Shown here: in pieces, positions 63,728 to 64,000 of the stretch
Layout: every line of letters starts with the position of its first letter
How positions within the stretch are numbered: position 1 is the first letter of the stretch
NCBI RefSeq assembly: GCF_004339805.1
Contig: NZ_SLUI01000001.1
Coordinates: 372,001 to 436,000, forward strand
Origin: Anaerospora hongkongensis
Lineage (GTDB): Bacteria > Bacillota > Negativicutes > Sporomusales > DSM-15969
Reading direction: 5' to 3'
DNA length: 64,000 nucleotides
The notes under the pieces: generated by a model
Databases searched by the model: none
What the model saw: only the letters and a program-made list of their open reading frames with translations
Told to the model about the DNA's origin: nothing
Made by a program: the position numbers and the translations under genes

Positions 63728-64000
63728 TTATACTCGCAAGGCCACGCGCAGTTTAGCACTGCGGGCACGTGGATTACTTTCAATTTCCTCTGCCGCCGGC
63801 AGGACGGGCTTACCCATAACTTTAACAGTTGGCTTATTTTGGCAAACACAAATCGGCAATTGCGGCGGACAAATACACTTCTTCGCCAAATCCTGCAAAG
63901 TTTGTTTGGCAATGCGGTCTTCCAGCGAATGAAAGGTAATGATACATAATTTACCGCCTAAATTCAGCCTCTTCGCCGCTGCCTCAAAGGTACTGCGCAA
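63728..64000 (-). CDS. rsmH: 16S rRNA m4C1402 methyltransferase RsmH (partial, C-terminal)
   Basis: Only the last 90 or so codons lie in the window; the start is beyond base 64000. RsmH (MraW) N4-methylates C1402 of 16S rRNA. The segment LGGKLCIITFHSLEDRIAKQ and the C-terminal NPRARSAKLRVA are family hallmarks. It is the usual first gene after mraZ in the division cluster. A cysteine-rich insert (CICPPQLPICVCQ) is present, as is common in the family. Confidence 0.96.
   Translation of the reverse strand: MRSTFEAAAKRLNLGGKLCIITFHSLEDRIAKQTLQDLAKKCICPPQLPICVCQNKPTVKVMGKPVLPAAEEIESNPRARSAKLRVALRV

Overview
The window is one continuous stretch of core chromosome from an endospore-forming, strictly anaerobic-looking Firmicute. 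The sporulation genes spoIIGA, sigE, sigG, spoIIR, spoVS and ylbJ place it among spore formers. A class III (anaerobic) ribonucleotide reductase, a 2[4Fe-4S] ferredoxin, acetate kinase and two radical-SAM proteins suggest an anaerobe. MurE carries the DNPR motif of meso-diaminopimelate enzymes. A member of the Negativicutes (Sporomusa/Pelosinus-like) or of the Clostridia fits best, but this is inference without any 16S or database search. All genes run on the minus strand except tmcAL and ylbJ, so transcription runs from high to low coordinates. I see no insertion sequence, prophage, CRISPR array, tRNA or rRNA.

Read from right to left, the layout closely follows the Bacillus subtilis order rsmH-ftsL-spoVD/ftsI-murE-murF-mraY-murD-ftsW/spoVE-murG-murC-murA-ddl-divIB-(DUF881)-sbp-ftsA-ftsZ (64.0-45.5 kb), then spoIIGA-sigE-sigG-spoIIR-ylmC (45.4-41.9 kb). 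Next come nrdR-nrdD-nrdG and a B12-type radical-SAM gene (41.8-36.8 kb), pgeF (ylmD), and a phosphate block of a PhoP/PhoB-type regulator, pstB and phoU (36.0-33.6 kb). The ylmE-sepF-proC-ylmH-divIVA-ileS cluster follows (33.5-27.1 kb). Then come DUF5665, yteA, a TVP38 membrane protein, ferredoxin, mgsA, lspA, rluD and pyrR (27-22.3 kb). An island of ylbJ, a patatin-like gene, tmcAL and ackA follows (22.2-17.5 kb), then yceD-rpmF. The fatty-acid cluster fapR-plsX-fabH-fabK-fabD-fabG-acpP-fabK2-fabF-rnc covers 16.5-7.9 kb. The left end holds a radical-SAM gene, spoVS, smc, ftsY, ylxM and ffh.

The genes form a growth, division and envelope block: peptidoglycan precursor synthesis, the divisome, phospholipid and fatty-acid synthesis, membrane protein targeting and chromosome condensation. 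The early sporulation switch (SpoIIGA activating pro-sigma-E, SpoIIR signalling from the forespore, sigma-G) sits directly after ftsZ. Several regulatory sites can be read from sequence: a tandem NrdR-box pair before nrdR-nrdD-nrdG, a four-repeat PHO box before pstB-phoU, a T-box leader with an isoleucine specifier before ileS, and a FapR-like operator over the fapR start site. A sigma-H promoter lies before spoVS, and there are sigma-F-like and sigma-E-like promoters before sigG and ylbJ. Strong sigma-A promoters precede ylxM-ffh, smc, yceD and ileS.

I did not find a clearly novel biological system. The most interesting departures are the insertions into the conserved synteny (phosphate module, nrd module, proC in the ylmG slot, no murB), a second FabK-like flavoprotein with a cysteine cluster inside the fab operon, and a tail-to-tail overlap of tmcAL and the patatin gene. 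For many genes the longest open frame begins inside or upstream of the ribosome-binding site; in those cases I chose the internal ATG, GTG or TTG that is correctly spaced from it.
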